Source: Algibacter miyuki
Lineage (GTDB): Bacteria; Bacteroidota; Bacteroidia; Flavobacteriales; Flavobacteriaceae
Reading direction: 5' to 3' (one strand)
NCBI RefSeq assembly: GCF_042427745.1
Contig: NZ_JBHMFA010000009.1
Length of the DNA: 64,000 bases
Each line of letters starts with the position of its first letter. Position 1 is the stretch's first letter. A program made the translations under genes and the position numbers. The notes under the pieces were generated by a model. The model was not told the DNA's origin. It did not search any database and worked only from the letters and a program-made list of their open reading frames with translations. This document shows positions 33,538 through 42,906 of the stretch, piece by piece.

Positions 33538-34101
33538 ATGTTTAAAAAACATGTAAAAAATCTTTCTTTTTTTTTAATAATTTTATGCCATTTAGGGTTT
33601 TTAGCTGCAATTTTATTCGAAAATCAGAATAATATTTTTGTTTCGGCTTTTATTATTCTATCCTTAATCTTGCTTTTTATTACTTATAAAAAAACACCTT
33701 TAAATTCCGTAGATCATAGTTTTGAACATGTATTAACTATTGGTTTTGTCTTTTTTGGAGCGATAATAACCTATGTTTTATCTAGTTCTTTTGGTTTGAG
33801 CCGCGTTTTGTCGGCTAGTTTAGTAGGTTTAATAGCTAGTTTTGTTCCTAATCTATTTAAAAGAAGTGGTTTTGCTCAAGGTGTACCAACCGCTGTATAT
33901 TGCGGCGCTTTTGTGGGTATGACAAATATAAATGTGTCTACCGATTATATTATTATAAGCATAGCGAGTGCCACTACTGGGCTACTTTTAGTTGGTACCA
34001 AGGATACTTTTCATGGTGTTGGTGGTAAACTGGGGACTTTGGCCTTCGCTGGTGTTGTGTTTGCATTTTTAATTACATCTGTTATTTTTCAATGGGTATA
34101 G
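33538..34101 (+). CDS. membrane protein of unknown function, paralog of the next gene
   Basis: I do not recognise this 187-residue protein. It has about six hydrophobic segments: two at the N-terminus (LSFFLIILCHLGFLAAILF, FVSAFIILSLILLFI) and four in the part after residue 65. The later part holds LSASLVGLIASFVPNLF, VYCGAFVGMTN and TFHGVGGKLGTLAFAGVV, which line up with ASSLVGVLVGVF, VCFGASFIGMVS and FFNGFGGGLGSAACIAL in the next gene. The two genes overlap by 10 bp and are surely co-translated. A paired transporter or complex is possible. No function is claimed. Confidence 0.7.
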   Translation: MFKKHVKNLSFFLIILCHLGFLAAILFENQNNIFVSAFIILSLILLFITYKKTPLNSVDHSFEHVLTIGFVFFGAIITYVLSSSFGLSRVLSASLVGLIASFVPNLFKRSGFAQGVPTAVYCGAFVGMTNINVSTDYIIISIASATTGLLLVGTKDTFHGVGGKLGTLAFAGVVFAFLITSVIFQWV

Positions 34102-34541
34102 AGCAATTTATATTATTTTTAGTTGGTGGAGTTTCAGCAGTGTTAACGTTCTTTTTGCATGTAGATTTAAAGCAAGGACCAGTTAGAGCATCTTCTTTAG
34201 TAGGTGTTTTGGTCGGGGTGTTTGTTTTGGTGTGTCCAGATTTGCTATCGCCGTATTTAACTAAAAACTTACCATTAGTTTGTTTTGGAGCATCTTTTAT
34301 AGGAATGGTGTCTTCAAAAGTATTGTCCAATTATTTGTTGATTGGATTCTCAGGAATAGTATTCACTATTATTTTTTTTAACACCAGTAGCTTTTTTAAT
34401 GGTTTTGGAGGAGGTTTAGGCTCGGCTGCCTGCATAGCGCTTTTGGTTAGTTTAAGTTTTCCTCTTATAAGAAAGCAAAGAAAATTGCAAAAGAGAGGTT
34501 TACAAATAAAGCGACACAGAAAATCTAAAGGAAATAATTGA
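34092..34541 (+). CDS. membrane protein of unknown function, paralog of the previous gene
   Basis: This 149-residue protein has about five hydrophobic segments and a strongly basic C-terminal tail (RKQRKLQKRGLQIKRHRKSK) that should be cytoplasmic. Its core repeats the motifs of the upstream protein: SSLVGVLVG, LVCFGASFIGM and FNGFGGGLGS. Compared with its partner it lacks the first two helices. The start codon is inside the upstream gene (10 bp overlap). Function unknown. Confidence 0.7.
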   Translation: MGIEQFILFLVGGVSAVLTFFLHVDLKQGPVRASSLVGVLVGVFVLVCPDLLSPYLTKNLPLVCFGASFIGMVSSKVLSNYLLIGFSGIVFTIIFFNTSSFFNGFGGGLGSAACIALLVSLSFPLIRKQRKLQKRGLQIKRHRKSKGNN

Positions 34542-34555
34542 AATTAACGCATAAA

Positions 34556-34592
34556 AAAAGCGGTTTAAGAACTTAATCTTAAACCGCTTTTA
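34556..34592. terminator. bidirectional terminator between membrane gene pair and purL
   Basis: AAAGCGGTTTAAGA pairs perfectly with TCTTAAACCGCTTT around a six-base loop, with an A run before and Ts after, so it can work on both strands for these convergent genes. Confidence 0.88.
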
Positions 34593-34608
34593 TAATTTAT
34601 CTACTAGT

Positions 34609-37600
34609 TTACTTTTTTTCGATCCATAATCTAGCATTCACAAAAGCTTCTAACCAAGGAGAAACTTCGTCCGTTCTTCCTTCTGGGTAATTTGCCCAGT
34701 TCCATTGGAACGTAGAACGCTCAATATGTGGCATAGTTACTAAGTGACGCCCTGTTTTATCAGAAAGCATTGCTGTGTTATAATCTGATCCATTTGGATT
34801 ATTTGGATAGCCTTCGTAACCGTATTTAGCAACAATATTATAGTTTTCTTCGGAAAGTGGTAAGCTAAATTTACCTTCACCATGAGAAATCCAAACCCCT
34901 AATTCTGTTCCTGCTAAAGTTGAAAGCATTACAGAGTTATTATCTTGAATTTTTACAGATGTAAAAGAACTTTCGTGTTTATGAGAATCATTATGAATCA
35001 TTTTTCCGTGTACTTCGTGTTCCGGATTAATTTCTTCTAATTCCATAAATAATTGACATCCATTACAGATACCAACCGATAAAGTATCTTCTCTTTTGAA
35101 GAAATCTTGAATTACTTTATTTGCTTTCTCGTTGTATTTAATAGCGCCTGCCCATCCTTTTGCAGAACCTAAAACATCAGAATTAGAAAATCCACCAACA
35201 GCTCCTAAAAACTGAATATCTTCTAAGGTTTCACGACCAGAGATTAAATCTGTCATGTGTACATCCTTAACATCGAAACCAGCTAGATACATAGCGTTAG
35301 CCATTTCTCGTTCTGAATTCGATCCTTTTTCACGAAGAATAGCAGCCTTAGGGCGTTTGCCAATAAAAGCTTCTAGTTTTCCTGTGAAATTTTTAGGGAA
35401 TGTATATTGAAGTGGTTGATTTTTATAATTATTGAAACGGGCTTCAGCTAAATTATTAGCCGTTTGTTTTTGATCTAATAAATAAGACGTCTTATACCAA
35501 ATATCTCTAGTTTCTGAAACATCGAAAGAGAAACTCTCGTCGTTGTTTTTGATGTTTAATTGTCCTGTATTGTTTACCGAACCAATATTTATAGCCTTTA
35601 TTTTATTTTCTGATAAAATGGTTTCTACAGAAGCATCTGCTTGAAAAACAATTCCTGAGTTTTCAGCAAAAAGTACTTTTATAGCATCCTCTTCACCTAA
35701 TTTAGAAAGATCTAAATCGGCACCTAAATTAACATCAGCAAAACAAAGTTCTAATAAAGTAGTAATTAAACCACCAGAAGCCACATCATGACCAGCTGCA
35801 ATTTTATCTTCTGTTATTAAATTTTGAATAGTATTAAAAACCGCTTTTACATAAGCTGCATCTTTTACATTTGGCGTTTCATTTCCAATAGCATTTAAGA
35901 CTTGGTTGAAAGAGCTTCCTCCTAATTTAAAATCGTCTTGAGAAATATTGATATAGTAAATGTTCCCACCGTTTTGTTTTAATACAGGCTCAACAACTTT
36001 AGTAATATCATTACAGTTAGCACCAGCAGAAATAATAACCGTTCCTGGAGAAATAACATCACCATCAGGATATTTTTGTTTCATAGAAAGTGAATCTTTA
36101 CCGGTTGGCACATTGATTCCTAAATCTATAGAAAATTCTGAAATGGCTTTTACAGCTTCGTATAAACGTGCATCTTCACCTTCGTTTTTACAAGGCCACA
36201 TCCAGTTTGCTGAAAGCGAAACCGCATTTAAACCATCTTTTAAAGGTGCCCAAACTAAGTTTGTAAGTGCTTCTGTTATTGAGTTTCTACTTCCTGCAAC
36301 AGGGTTAATTAAACCAGAAATAGGCGAGTGGCCTATAGAGGTTGCAACACCTTCTTTACCTTTAAAATCTAGTGCCATAACACCAACATTGTTTAAAGGT
36401 ATTTGTAAAGGTCCAACACATTGTTGTTTGGCAACTTTACCACCAACACAACGGTCTACTTTGTTTGTTAACCAATCTTTACAAGCTACCGCTTCAAGTT
36501 GTAAAACTTGCTCTAAATATATTTTTAAGTTTTTGGTTTTATAACGTGGGTTTTTATAATTTCTAATAACAGTTTTATCTGTTAAAACGGTTTTTGGTGA
36601 GCTACCAAACATATCCTCTAAAGCTAAATCCATTGGTTTGTCTCCTTTGGTTTTAGATTCGAAAGTAAAACGATTGTTACCGGTAACATCTCCAACAGTG
36701 TACATTGGTGAACGCTCACGGTCTGCAATTTTCTTTAGGGTTTCTGTATGTTTTTCAGAAATCACTAAGCCCATACGCTCTTGAGACTCGTTACCTATAA
36801 TTTCTTTTGAAGAAAGTGTTGGGTCTCCAACAGGTAATTTGTCCAAATCGATATGTCCACCAGTATCTTCAACTAATTCTGATAAACAATTTAAGTGTCC
36901 ACCAGCACCATGATCGTGAATGGAAACAATGAAGTTTTCATCACTTTCTACCATGCCACGAACGGCATTAGCAGCACGTTTTTGCATTTCTGGATTAGAA
37001 CGTTGTACTGCGTTTAACTCAATTCCTGAAGCTAAAGCACCAGTGTCAGCAGAAGACACTGCAGCGCCTCCCATTCCAATTCTATAATTTTCACCACCAA
37101 GAATAACAATCTTATCTCCTTCTTTTGGAGTGTCTTTTAAGGCTTGGTCTGCTTTACCGTAACCAATACCACCAGCTTGCATAATGACTTTATCGAAACC
37201 TAATTTTCTTGGTTCAGAATCGCTAGATGATGCGTTTTCGGCATGTTCAAAAGTTAAAACAGAACCTGTAATTAAAGGTTGCCCAAATTTGTTTCCAAAA
37301 TCTGAAGCACCATTTGAAGCTTTTATTAAAATATCCATTGGTGTTTGATAAAGCCATTTTCTAGCTTTAAACTTTTGTTCCCAATGGCGGTTTTCTTCTA
37401 ATCGCGAATACGATGTCATGTAAACAGCCGTTCCTGCTAAAGGTAAAGACCCTTTTCCGCCAGCAAGACGGTCTCTAATTTCCCCACCAGCACCTGTTGC
37501 AGCACCATTAAAAGGTTCTACGGTTGTTGGGAAGTTATGTGTTTCCGCTTTAAGCGAAATAACCGACTCGTAATTTTTTGTTTCGTAAAAATCTGGTTTG

Positions 37601-38283
37601 TCAGCTGTTTTAGGAGCAAATTGCTCAACAACTGGTCCTTTTACAAAAGCAACATTATCTTTATAAGCCGAAACGATATCGTTTGGATTTGTTTCGGATG
37701 TTTTTCTAATTAACTTGAAAAGTGATGTTGGTTTTTCTTCTCCATCAATTACAAAAGTTCCGTTGAAAATTTTGTGACGACAGTGCTCTGAGTTTACTTG
37801 AGAAAACCCGAAAACTTCAGAATCTGTTAGCGGACGGCCAATTTTTTTAGCAACACTTTCTAAATACTCAACCTCTTCAGTACTTAAAGATAAACCTTCT
37901 TGCTCGTTATAAGCAGCAATATCCTCAATGTTTAAAATAGGTTCCGGCTTAATATCAATAGTAAAAGTATCTTGATTTAAGCTTGTGAATTTCTCTGAAA
38001 TCATAGGGTCGAAATCCATGAATTCTTCTGTTGAAGCTGAAAATTCTTCAATTCTGATAATGTCTGAAATTCCCATGTTCTGAGTAATTTCAACAGCATT
38101 AGTACTCCAAGGTGTAATCATCGCAGCTCGTGGGCCAACAAAAAAAGCATCTAAAGATGCTTGTTCTATTTTAGGCTGGTCGCCAAATAACCAAGACAAT
38201 TTTGTTATGGTTTCTGTAGATAATTCTTTTGTTGTTTGAACAGCAAATATCTTGCTGGTTACGTTTCCAAAGAAATGAATCAT
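34609..38283 (-). CDS. purL: phosphoribosylformylglycinamidine synthase, large single-chain form
   Basis: The 1224-residue enzyme converts FGAR to FGAM with glutamine and ATP in purine synthesis. Visible in order: an N-terminal PurS-like part, the first synthetase motif GFSQVNSEHCRHKIF, SLKAETHNFPTTVEPFNGAA, HDHGAGGHLNCLSELVEDTG, a second synthetase half, and a C-terminal class I glutaminase with VGICNGCQLFMELEE (nucleophile Cys) and MPHIERSTFQWNWANYPEGR (His and Glu). Single-chain PurL of this size is found in Bacteroidota and Gammaproteobacteria. It stands alone, with a TAAATTTG -7 box before the start. Confidence 0.97.
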   Translation of the reverse strand: MIHFFGNVTSKIFAVQTTKELSTETITKLSWLFGDQPKIEQASLDAFFVGPRAAMITPWSTNAVEITQNMGISDIIRIEEFSASTEEFMDFDPMISEKFTSLNQDTFTIDIKPEPILNIEDIAAYNEQEGLSLSTEEVEYLESVAKKIGRPLTDSEVFGFSQVNSEHCRHKIFNGTFVIDGEEKPTSLFKLIRKTSETNPNDIVSAYKDNVAFVKGPVVEQFAPKTADKPDFYETKNYESVISLKAETHNFPTTVEPFNGAATGAGGEIRDRLAGGKGSLPLAGTAVYMTSYSRLEENRHWEQKFKARKWLYQTPMDILIKASNGASDFGNKFGQPLITGSVLTFEHAENASSSDSEPRKLGFDKVIMQAGGIGYGKADQALKDTPKEGDKIVILGGENYRIGMGGAAVSSADTGALASGIELNAVQRSNPEMQKRAANAVRGMVESDENFIVSIHDHGAGGHLNCLSELVEDTGGHIDLDKLPVGDPTLSSKEIIGNESQERMGLVISEKHTETLKKIADRERSPMYTVGDVTGNNRFTFESKTKGDKPMDLALEDMFGSSPKTVLTDKTVIRNYKNPRYKTKNLKIYLEQVLQLEAVACKDWLTNKVDRCVGGKVAKQQCVGPLQIPLNNVGVMALDFKGKEGVATSIGHSPISGLINPVAGSRNSITEALTNLVWAPLKDGLNAVSLSANWMWPCKNEGEDARLYEAVKAISEFSIDLGINVPTGKDSLSMKQKYPDGDVISPGTVIISAGANCNDITKVVEPVLKQNGGNIYYINISQDDFKLGGSSFNQVLNAIGNETPNVKDAAYVKAVFNTIQNLITEDKIAAGHDVASGGLITTLLELCFADVNLGADLDLSKLGEEDAIKVLFAENSGIVFQADASVETILSENKIKAINIGSVNNTGQLNIKNNDESFSFDVSETRDIWYKTSYLLDQKQTANNLAEARFNNYKNQPLQYTFPKNFTGKLEAFIGKRPKAAILREKGSNSEREMANAMYLAGFDVKDVHMTDLISGRETLEDIQFLGAVGGFSNSDVLGSAKGWAGAIKYNEKANKVIQDFFKREDTLSVGICNGCQLFMELEEINPEHEVHGKMIHNDSHKHESSFTSVKIQDNNSVMLSTLAGTELGVWISHGEGKFSLPLSEENYNIVAKYGYEGYPNNPNGSDYNTAMLSDKTGRHLVTMPHIERSTFQWNWANYPEGRTDEVSPWLEAFVNARLWIEKK

Positions 38284-38313
38284 TATATGTGTGTTGTTAG
38301 TTTAAAGAAAGTG

Positions 38314-38321
38314 CAAATTTA
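38314..38321 (-). promoter_or_regulatory. purL -7 promoter box
   Basis: On the minus strand this reads TAAATTTG (TAnnTTTG), 30 bp before the purL start. Confidence 0.55.
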
Positions 38322-38396
38322 CTTTTTTTTAGCCGATTTTCTATTAAAAAAATGCGAAGGAAAATAGAGAGTTATTCACGAGGTTTTAAACAAAAA

Positions 38397-38422
38397 AAAG
38401 CGGCTTAAAAAAAGCCGCTTTT
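38397..38422 (-). terminator. terminator after the endonuclease I gene
   Basis: AAAAGCGGCTT pairs with AAGCCGCTTTT around a short A-rich loop. On the minus strand the following bases are T-rich. It sits 20 bp past the stop of the minus-strand endonuclease gene. Confidence 0.85.
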
Positions 38423-38441
38423 GATAAGAGTAGTTGTGTGC

Positions 38442-40301
38442 TTATTGTTTTACTATTTTTTTAGTGATGCTTCTTACTTCCGAAGAAAGTTTTAAAATAT
38501 AAACGCCTTGCTCTAAGTTTGCTACATCTATGCTTTTGGCAGAGGAAGAAATAACGCCTTTATTGGTTTGCTTTCCAAGAATATCGTAGATGCCAAATTC
38601 TAGAGGTTGGTTGGTATCAATATTAATATTGCTTCCTTTTGTTGGGTTTGGGTATATTTTTAGGTTTTCTAAAAAAATATCGTCTGTACTTAATGATGCA
38701 TAACAAGTCCATGATAAATCATCTAAGGTTACACGATCTCCTCCACTTGTGTTTTCTGTAATTACAATAGTTACATTGCCCGTAATATTGATATTAGAAA
38801 TGGTTGTGGTTTGAGCAGAGTCTCCATAAGGTAGTGAACCAACAACATTGCCATTCACCAGGACGTCTAAATTTCCTGAGCCGCCGCTGTATGCTCTTTG
38901 GGTGGTTGCGGTAAGGTTGCCTATACCACCTGGGAACATTGGAGATGTAAGATTACCTGCTTTAGTGCCTCTAACATCAAAAGTAATGGCTTTGCTTTCT
39001 GGTGAAATAACTTCGTCTATTCTAGCTAGGGAAGCGGTCCATGAGCCTCCATCATTTCCTGTCCAAGTTCTGTTTCCGTATTGGTTATTATTCAATCCGT
39101 CTGTGGAGACTAAGTTCTCGAAAGTTTCTGTGATACATGCATCAATTACTGGTGTAGAATCTTCTAATGTTGTTGCATTTACAGCATCGCTTAAATCCGA
39201 TTTGTTATTTGCCAAATCAGCAGCAAGTACAGCAAAGCTATATGTAGTTTCTGGGTTTAGACCAGTAAGTGTTATTGTGGTTGTTGATTGTGAAGACAAA
39301 AAATATACACCATCAACATAAATTTGATATGAAGTTACACCGGTATCATCTGTAGATGGGGTCCAACTTAAATCTACAGTAGTACTCGTTACATTGGTTG
39401 CGACTAAATTTGTTGGAATTGTTGGAGCTTCTGTGTCTGTTGGTTGAGATTCTCCCCAGCGGTTTATTGCTGATTGTCCGCCCCAAATTACAGTTGCTAA
39501 ATAGGGGTTGTCAATAAAGGGATTTCTGTTTCCTTGTCCATAAGTTTTATTAGCGTCTCCATGGTAAGCGTTTCTTTGATTTTCAACTATAGAAACAGGA
39601 TCTTGCGCATTCCATTCTAAAAGAAGATTAATCATGTTTGGGTCGATAGTATTGGTTTCTCCAATAGCTACAAATGATGGTTTACATTGTGTTCCATATC
39701 TTAAATACATATACATAATTATTCTAGCTGCATCACCTTTCCACTCGTCTCCTGGGTACCAACTACCTGAAATATTAGCCGCGGTAGTTGTGATAAGCTG
39801 GCCATCTGTACCAATATTGGTTATGTATTTTAAATTGCCGCGATTGGAGTTCATTGTTACATCCGACGGTCTCAGGTTGTGAGCATCTGCGTATGGAGGA
39901 ACATCTCTACCTGTACTCTCTAATTTTGGACTTGCCAAAGAGTTTGGGAACGTGTGTTCTCTATTCCAATCGGTACCCGAATCTCCTCCACTGGACATGT
40001 TACTTCTAGTCCGGTCTGTCACATAGTTGCCGTCTGTGTCATTATATCCGTAAATTAATAATACATTATTAAGATTGTCTGGATCTTGATCGGTTATTTT
40101 ACTCGCTTCCCAAATACCAGGGGTATAAGTTAGGTATTGGGTATGTTTGGCAGCTGTTTCAATAGCTAAATCGTTAAAAAGATCCATTCCGGTTTGCGAA
40201 AAATCGACATCTTGGTAATAGCTTTGCAAGTTTTGTGGAGGTGTTAGCTGCGCAAAACTTATAGTGGTAATGAATAAAAAGAATAAGTAAAAGTGTTTCA
40301 T
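38442..40301 (-). CDS. secreted endonuclease I with FN3 domain and T9SS sorting tail
   Basis: The 619-residue protein has a signal peptide (cleavage after SFAQ). Endonuclease I follows (about 25-280), with SSGGDSGTDWNREHTFPNSL carrying the active His and ADAHNLRPSDVTMNSNRGNL. A fibronectin III domain spans about 292-375 (PTNLVATNVTSTTVDLSWTP). A jelly-roll-like region rich in Ser/Thr follows. A type IX secretion sorting domain closes the protein (LKIYPNPTKGSNIN and GVYILKLSSEV near the end). It likely degrades extracellular DNA for phosphate, nitrogen or nucleotides. Confidence 0.92.
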   Translation of the reverse strand: MKHFYLFFLFITTISFAQLTPPQNLQSYYQDVDFSQTGMDLFNDLAIETAAKHTQYLTYTPGIWEASKITDQDPDNLNNVLLIYGYNDTDGNYVTDRTRSNMSSGGDSGTDWNREHTFPNSLASPKLESTGRDVPPYADAHNLRPSDVTMNSNRGNLKYITNIGTDGQLITTTAANISGSWYPGDEWKGDAARIIMYMYLRYGTQCKPSFVAIGETNTIDPNMINLLLEWNAQDPVSIVENQRNAYHGDANKTYGQGNRNPFIDNPYLATVIWGGQSAINRWGESQPTDTEAPTIPTNLVATNVTSTTVDLSWTPSTDDTGVTSYQIYVDGVYFLSSQSTTTITLTGLNPETTYSFAVLAADLANNKSDLSDAVNATTLEDSTPVIDACITETFENLVSTDGLNNNQYGNRTWTGNDGGSWTASLARIDEVISPESKAITFDVRGTKAGNLTSPMFPGGIGNLTATTQRAYSGGSGNLDVLVNGNVVGSLPYGDSAQTTTISNINITGNVTIVITENTSGGDRVTLDDLSWTCYASLSTDDIFLENLKIYPNPTKGSNINIDTNQPLEFGIYDILGKQTNKGVISSSAKSIDVANLEQGVYILKLSSEVRSITKKIVKQ

Positions 40302-40477
40302 GAGGGAAGTTTTAAAACGTTAGTGTTTACAGTTGTACTACTTGGAATCTAGAGTTTTGTTCTAGGATATAGCACTTATTTGTTACTAGCTAAGATAAAA
40401 CTTTATAGTGACTTTGGTGTTAAGAAATTGTCAAGCCAAGTTTAGTATAAGACTCATTTACAGTTTTGTGTAAAAAA

Positions 40478-40509
40478 AAAGAGACTACCTTATTGGGTAG
40501 TCTCTTTTT
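40478..40509 (-). terminator. terminator after the RsmB-like gene
   Basis: AAAGAGACTACC pairs with GGTAGTCTCTTT around a six-base loop. It is flanked by an A run on one side and Ts on the other, so it may act in both directions. It lies 45 bp past the minus-strand methyltransferase stop. Confidence 0.85.
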
Positions 40510-40553
40510 CGTGTTAATATGTTTTAAGCGTTTAATATTTTCGCTCAATAATT

Positions 40554-41765
40554 TTATTTACGTTCTAGTAGCGCCATATAGAAACCATCGAATCCCGATT
40601 TATGGGCTAATACTTTTTTATCTTTCACTAAGGTAAAATTTTCTCCAGCTTCCGAATTTAAAAAGGTTTTCACCTGATCTTGATTTTCCGAAGGTAAAAC
40701 AGAGCACGTAGCGTAAACCATTTGGCCTCCAACTTTTACCATTTTAGAATACTGTTGAAGAATTTCTTGTTGTGTTTTCTTTATTTTTTCAATAAATTCA
40801 GGTTGAAGTTTCCATTTGGCATCTGGGTTTCTTCTTAAAACACCTAAACCAGAACATGGCGCATCAATTAAAACACGGTCGGCTTTATCGTAAAGTTTTT
40901 TAATCACTTTAGTCGATTCTATCGCACGGTTTTCAATGTTGTGTGCACCATTTCGTTTGGCACGTCGTTTTAACTCGTTCAATTTATTACCATAAATATC
41001 CATAGCAATAATTTGACCTTTATTTTCCATTAAGGCAGCTAAATGCAAAGTCTTTCCACCAGCCCCAGCACAAGCATCTACAACGCGCATACCTGGTTCT
41101 ACGTTTAAAAACTCGGCTACTAATTGAGACGATGCATCTTGCACTTCAAAATGGCCGCTTTGGAAAGCTTCCGTAGAAAATACATTAGCACGCTCTTTTA
41201 ATTTTAAAGCACTTGGATGGTTGGGTACAAAATCGGTTTCAATATCTAAATCGAATAAAACGGTTTGTAGCGCTTCTTTAGTTGTTTTAAGGGTGTTTAC
41301 TCTTAAAATAACATCGGCTTGTTGGTTTAAAGCTTCAATTTCTTTACTCCAAAGTTCTTTTCCAAGTTCTTTTACACCAATTTCATCCATCCAATCTGGG
41401 ATAGATTCTTTAAATTTTCTGTTGTTAGAAAGTTCATCAAAACGTCCTTTTATTCGGCGTAACGGTGTGCCTTCAAAATACTTCCAATCTGGTAATTTCA
41501 CCCCTTTTAATGTGGCCCAAACGGCAAACATACGCCATAGGTTATCACGGTCAAAAGGTTCTTTAACTTCAGCAATTTCGGCGTACAAACGTTTCCAGCG
41601 CACCATTTCATAAGTGGTTTCGGCTACAAAACCACGGTCGCGTGCGCCCCAACGTTTATCGCGTTTTAATAATTGTTGAATAACTTTATCGGCATACTTT
41701 CCTTCGTTAAAAATAAGGGTTAAACCATCAATAACGGCAAAGCATAAATTTCTGTGTAATCGCAT
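40554..41765 (-). CDS. RsmB/NOP-type rRNA (cytosine-C5) methyltransferase
   Basis: The 403-residue SAM-dependent enzyme has an N-terminal helical NusB-like region (about 1-130). The Rossmann domain has VVDACAGAGGKTLHLAALM (SAM site), VLIDAPCSGLGVLRRNPD (catalytic Cys motif PCS) and YATCSVLPSENQDQV (second Cys). It methylates a cytosine in 16S rRNA or another RNA. The specific site is not readable. It is divergent from the ECF sigma gene and appears to stand alone. Confidence 0.92.
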   Translation of the reverse strand: MRLHRNLCFAVIDGLTLIFNEGKYADKVIQQLLKRDKRWGARDRGFVAETTYEMVRWKRLYAEIAEVKEPFDRDNLWRMFAVWATLKGVKLPDWKYFEGTPLRRIKGRFDELSNNRKFKESIPDWMDEIGVKELGKELWSKEIEALNQQADVILRVNTLKTTKEALQTVLFDLDIETDFVPNHPSALKLKERANVFSTEAFQSGHFEVQDASSQLVAEFLNVEPGMRVVDACAGAGGKTLHLAALMENKGQIIAMDIYGNKLNELKRRAKRNGAHNIENRAIESTKVIKKLYDKADRVLIDAPCSGLGVLRRNPDAKWKLQPEFIEKIKKTQQEILQQYSKMVKVGGQMVYATCSVLPSENQDQVKTFLNSEAGENFTLVKDKKVLAHKSGFDGFYMALLERK

Positions 41766-41933
41766 TTTTTTATTTCTCAGTGTTCAGTTTAAAAATTCAA
41801 AAAAAATAGATTTCGAATATCGAGAGCTATTTGTAGAATCTATAAGTATGAACGGTTTAATATTATAGAGTTTGCAAAGTTACGTTTTATTCATTAATAA
41901 TTTTTCTTAATTTGCAGCGATTAATTAGCAGAC

Positions 41934-42515
41934 TTGGAAGAACAAGATTTTATAGACGATTTAAAAGCTGGAAAACAATTTGCGTATGCAAAGTTGCTTA
42001 ACGAATTTCAGCAAAAGGTGTTTGCCACTTGTATTTCATTTGTGCCTAATAAAGAGGATGCAGAGGATATTGCTCAGGATGTATTTGTTGAAGTTTTTAA
42101 TTCGATTAATAAGTTTAAAGGGAACTCTAAACTATCGACCTGGATTTATAGAATTGCAACCAATAAGTGTTTGGGGTTTATACGGAAAAGGAATACCAAA
42201 AAGCGGTTTGCTTTTTTACAATCTATTATGGGGAATGAAATTCCGATGGATAAAACCAAATATTTCACCGAAATGAACCATCCGGGGGTTTTGCTAGAAA
42301 ACAAAGAAAAGAGCGAAACTTTGTTTTTGGCTATAAATCAGTTGCCCGATGCGCAACGAGTGGTGTTTACGCTAAGTAAAGTTGACGGTATGAATAATCA
42401 AGAAATTTGCGAGATTACTGAAAAAAGTTTGTCTTCCGTAGAAGCGTTAATGTTTCGTGCAAAGAAAAACTTACAAATAAGTTTAGAGGATTTTTATAAA
42501 AACGATATGAAATAA
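41934..42515 (+). CDS. ECF sigma factor heading an envelope regulon
   Basis: The 193-residue protein has sigma region 2 (EDAEDIAQDVFVEVFNSINK, STWIYRIATNKCLGFIRKRN) and region 4 (LPDAQRVVFTLSKVDGMNNQ, EKSLSSVEALMFRAKKNL). The start codon is TTG at 41934, because no ATG is available upstream in frame and region 2 begins soon after. The next genes encode a one-helix protein and a periplasmic sensor-like protein, as in the CnrH-CnrY-CnrX layout. Four promoters of a single new type lie within 4 kb downstream but none before the sigma gene itself, so it probably uses a housekeeping promoter at a basal rate. Confidence 0.92.
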   Translation: MEEQDFIDDLKAGKQFAYAKLLNEFQQKVFATCISFVPNKEDAEDIAQDVFVEVFNSINKFKGNSKLSTWIYRIATNKCLGFIRKRNTKKRFAFLQSIMGNEIPMDKTKYFTEMNHPGVLLENKEKSETLFLAINQLPDAQRVVFTLSKVDGMNNQEICEITEKSLSSVEALMFRAKKNLQISLEDFYKNDMK

Positions 42516-42530
42516 AAAATGGAGCATGTT

Positions 42531-42561
42531 GCGCAAGTTTTTAAGTAAAATGGTATCTAAA
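42531..42561 (+). promoter_or_regulatory. ECF-type promoter, copy 1 (anti-sigma/sensor genes)
   Basis: GCGCAAGTTT, 13 bp, TATCTAAA. It differs from the other three copies by one base in the -10 block and two in the first block. The -10 block ends 20 bp before the ATG at 42582. It would make the sigma regulators part of its own regulon. Confidence 0.7.
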
Positions 42562-42581
42562 AGTTTATAATACAGTAGGAA

Positions 42582-42902
42582 ATGGAAAATAATAAAAACA
42601 TAAAAAATAAAGTAGAAAGCACCTTATTGGCTATGGATACTATGGAGCACGTAAATGTGTCGCCGTTTTTTAAGGATAAAACCATGCAGCTTTTATTTGC
42701 AGAAAAAGAAGCGCAGACAAGTGTTAGAGGATGGTTTACACCAAAGTTACAGCTGGCCACTTTAGTGTGTGTAGTGGTTTTAAATGTTGTGGCATTTACG
42801 CAAATAAATACGTCTGAAAGCTTGAGTTACGATGAAAATATCAATCAGTTTGCCGAAACTTATAGATTGTCTACAAGTTCAGAAACATCATTTTTAAATT
42901 AA
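42582..42902 (+). CDS. one-helix membrane protein, probable anti-sigma factor
   Basis: I do not recognise a named domain in this 106-residue protein. It has a charged N-terminal half (residues 1-50, cytoplasmic), one transmembrane helix (LQLATLVCVVVLNVVAFTQI, about 57-76) and a short periplasmic tail. Size, topology and location directly after an ECF sigma gene and before a CnrX/Spy-like gene make it a good candidate for the anti-sigma factor (CnrY-like in layout). It is preceded by an ECF-type promoter, which gives negative feedback. Confidence 0.6.
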   Translation: MENNKNIKNKVESTLLAMDTMEHVNVSPFFKDKTMQLLFAEKEAQTSVRGWFTPKLQLATLVCVVVLNVVAFTQINTSESLSYDENINQFAETYRLSTSSETSFLN

Positions 42903-42906
42903 ACAG

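Noticed and set aside
42557..42760. 67-codon minus-strand ORF opposite the anti-sigma gene
   Set aside because: Antisense shadow. The plus-strand frame has the promoter, membrane helix and operon context.
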